A DNA stretch of 64,000 nt from Mesorhizobium sp. WSM2240 (lineage in GTDB: Bacteria > Pseudomonadota > Alphaproteobacteria > Rhizobiales > Rhizobiaceae). The notes under the pieces are model-generated. The model did not search any database, was not told where the DNA came from, and worked only from the letters and a program-made list of their open reading frames with translations. Location of the stretch: assembly GCF_040438645.1 (NCBI RefSeq), contig NZ_CP159253.1, positions 1,488,001-1,552,000 on the forward strand, read 5' to 3'. The position numbers were made by a program, and so were the translations under genes. Positions 63,857-64,000 of this stretch are shown piece by piece (position 1 is the first letter of the stretch; each line of letters opens with the position of its first letter).

Positions 63857-64000
63857 CTAATCAGCTAGCAACCCATCCAGCAACCTCTCCGCAGCCTCCG
63901 GTATCACCGTGCCCGGTGGAAAGATTTCCGTCGCACCGGCCTTCAACACGGCGTCGTAATCCTGCGGAGGAATGACTCCGCCGGCTATGATCCTGATGTC
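63857..64000 (-). CDS. Methylmalonyl-CoA mutase, C-terminal fragment (cut by the window edge)
   Basis: The last 47 residues of a minus-strand gene whose start lies beyond 64000. The sequence starts DIRIIAGGVIPPQDYDAVLKAG and continues with ATEIFPPGTV, matching the end of the cobalamin-binding domain of the large subunit of methylmalonyl-CoA mutase, where GGVIPP and IFGPGT-type motifs bind B12. The frame runs unbroken to the edge. The mutase interconverts methylmalonyl-CoA and succinyl-CoA. Related B12 mutases (ethylmalonyl- or isobutyryl-CoA) share this end, so the exact substrate is not certain. Confidence 0.85.
   Translation of the reverse strand, partial: DIRIIAGGVIPPQDYDAVLKAGATEIFPPGTVIPEAAERLLDGLLAD

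Overview
The window is a G+C-rich chromosome segment with dense, translationally coupled operons and many ABC importers. The frcR/frcBCA fructose system, the glgPBCA-pgm-glgX glycogen operon, a fused cysNC, the betICAB choline operon and a TIGR03808-type Tat protein together point to an alphaproteobacterium of the Rhizobiales, most like the Mesorhizobium/Aminobacter (Phyllobacteriaceae) group. This placement is inferred from gene content and order; no database search was possible. No insertion sequences, prophage genes or CRISPR arrays were seen.

Layout. 1-3.3 kb: the 3' half of an acyl-CoA ligase, a DUF1499 membrane protein, an MBL-fold hydrolase and the biotin transporter bioY. 3.6-8.4 kb: sulfate activation (cysD, cysNC, a cysQ-type nucleotidase) facing a DegT/StrS sugar aminotransferase. 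8.6-14.1 kb: fructose uptake and phosphorylation (frk, the ROK regulator frcR, frcBCA), with a perfect inverted repeat between the divergent frcR and frcB genes. 14.2-27.0 kb: glycogen metabolism, glgP-glgB-glgC-glgA-pgm-glgX plus an alpha-glucosidase, nearly all overlapping or a few bases apart. 27.2-32.7 kb: a peptide-type ABC importer (oppA, oppB, oppC and a fused two-domain ATPase). 32.7-33.7 kb: a DUF3606-like small protein and an orphan ClpP-like protein.

33.8-51.4 kb is the most interesting region. A LacI-family regulator diverges from about 16 kb of co-directional genes: a CUT1-type sugar importer with two different ATPases, a MocA-like dehydrogenase, a MocC/IolE-like isomerase, a second (CUT2, ribose-type) importer, a DUF4432 sugar-epimerase-like protein, a desaturase-family oxygenase with a Rieske ferredoxin and ferredoxin reductase (the MocD-MocE-MocF arrangement of rhizopine O-demethylation), a PanB-like methylene-THF enzyme and a purU carrying an apparent one-base frameshift. 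Read together this looks like a regulon for importing, O-demethylating and oxidising a methylated polyol or amino-polyol, with C1 disposal at its end. The substrate is not known.

51.5-58.0 kb: tRNA-Pro(CGG), then betI-betC-(serine/threonine dehydratase)-betA-betB on the minus strand, turning choline sulfate and choline into glycine betaine. 58.1-64.0 kb: an SCP2-type thiolase and an SDR dehydrogenase, a small secreted protein, a rhizobial-type asparaginase, the TIGR03808 Tat protein, a GreA-like factor, a small hypothetical gene and, at the right edge, the last 47 residues of methylmalonyl-CoA mutase on the minus strand.

Three of the four complete ABC operons carry a strong perfect hairpin directly after the binding-protein gene, which probably sets high binding-protein expression relative to the membrane parts.
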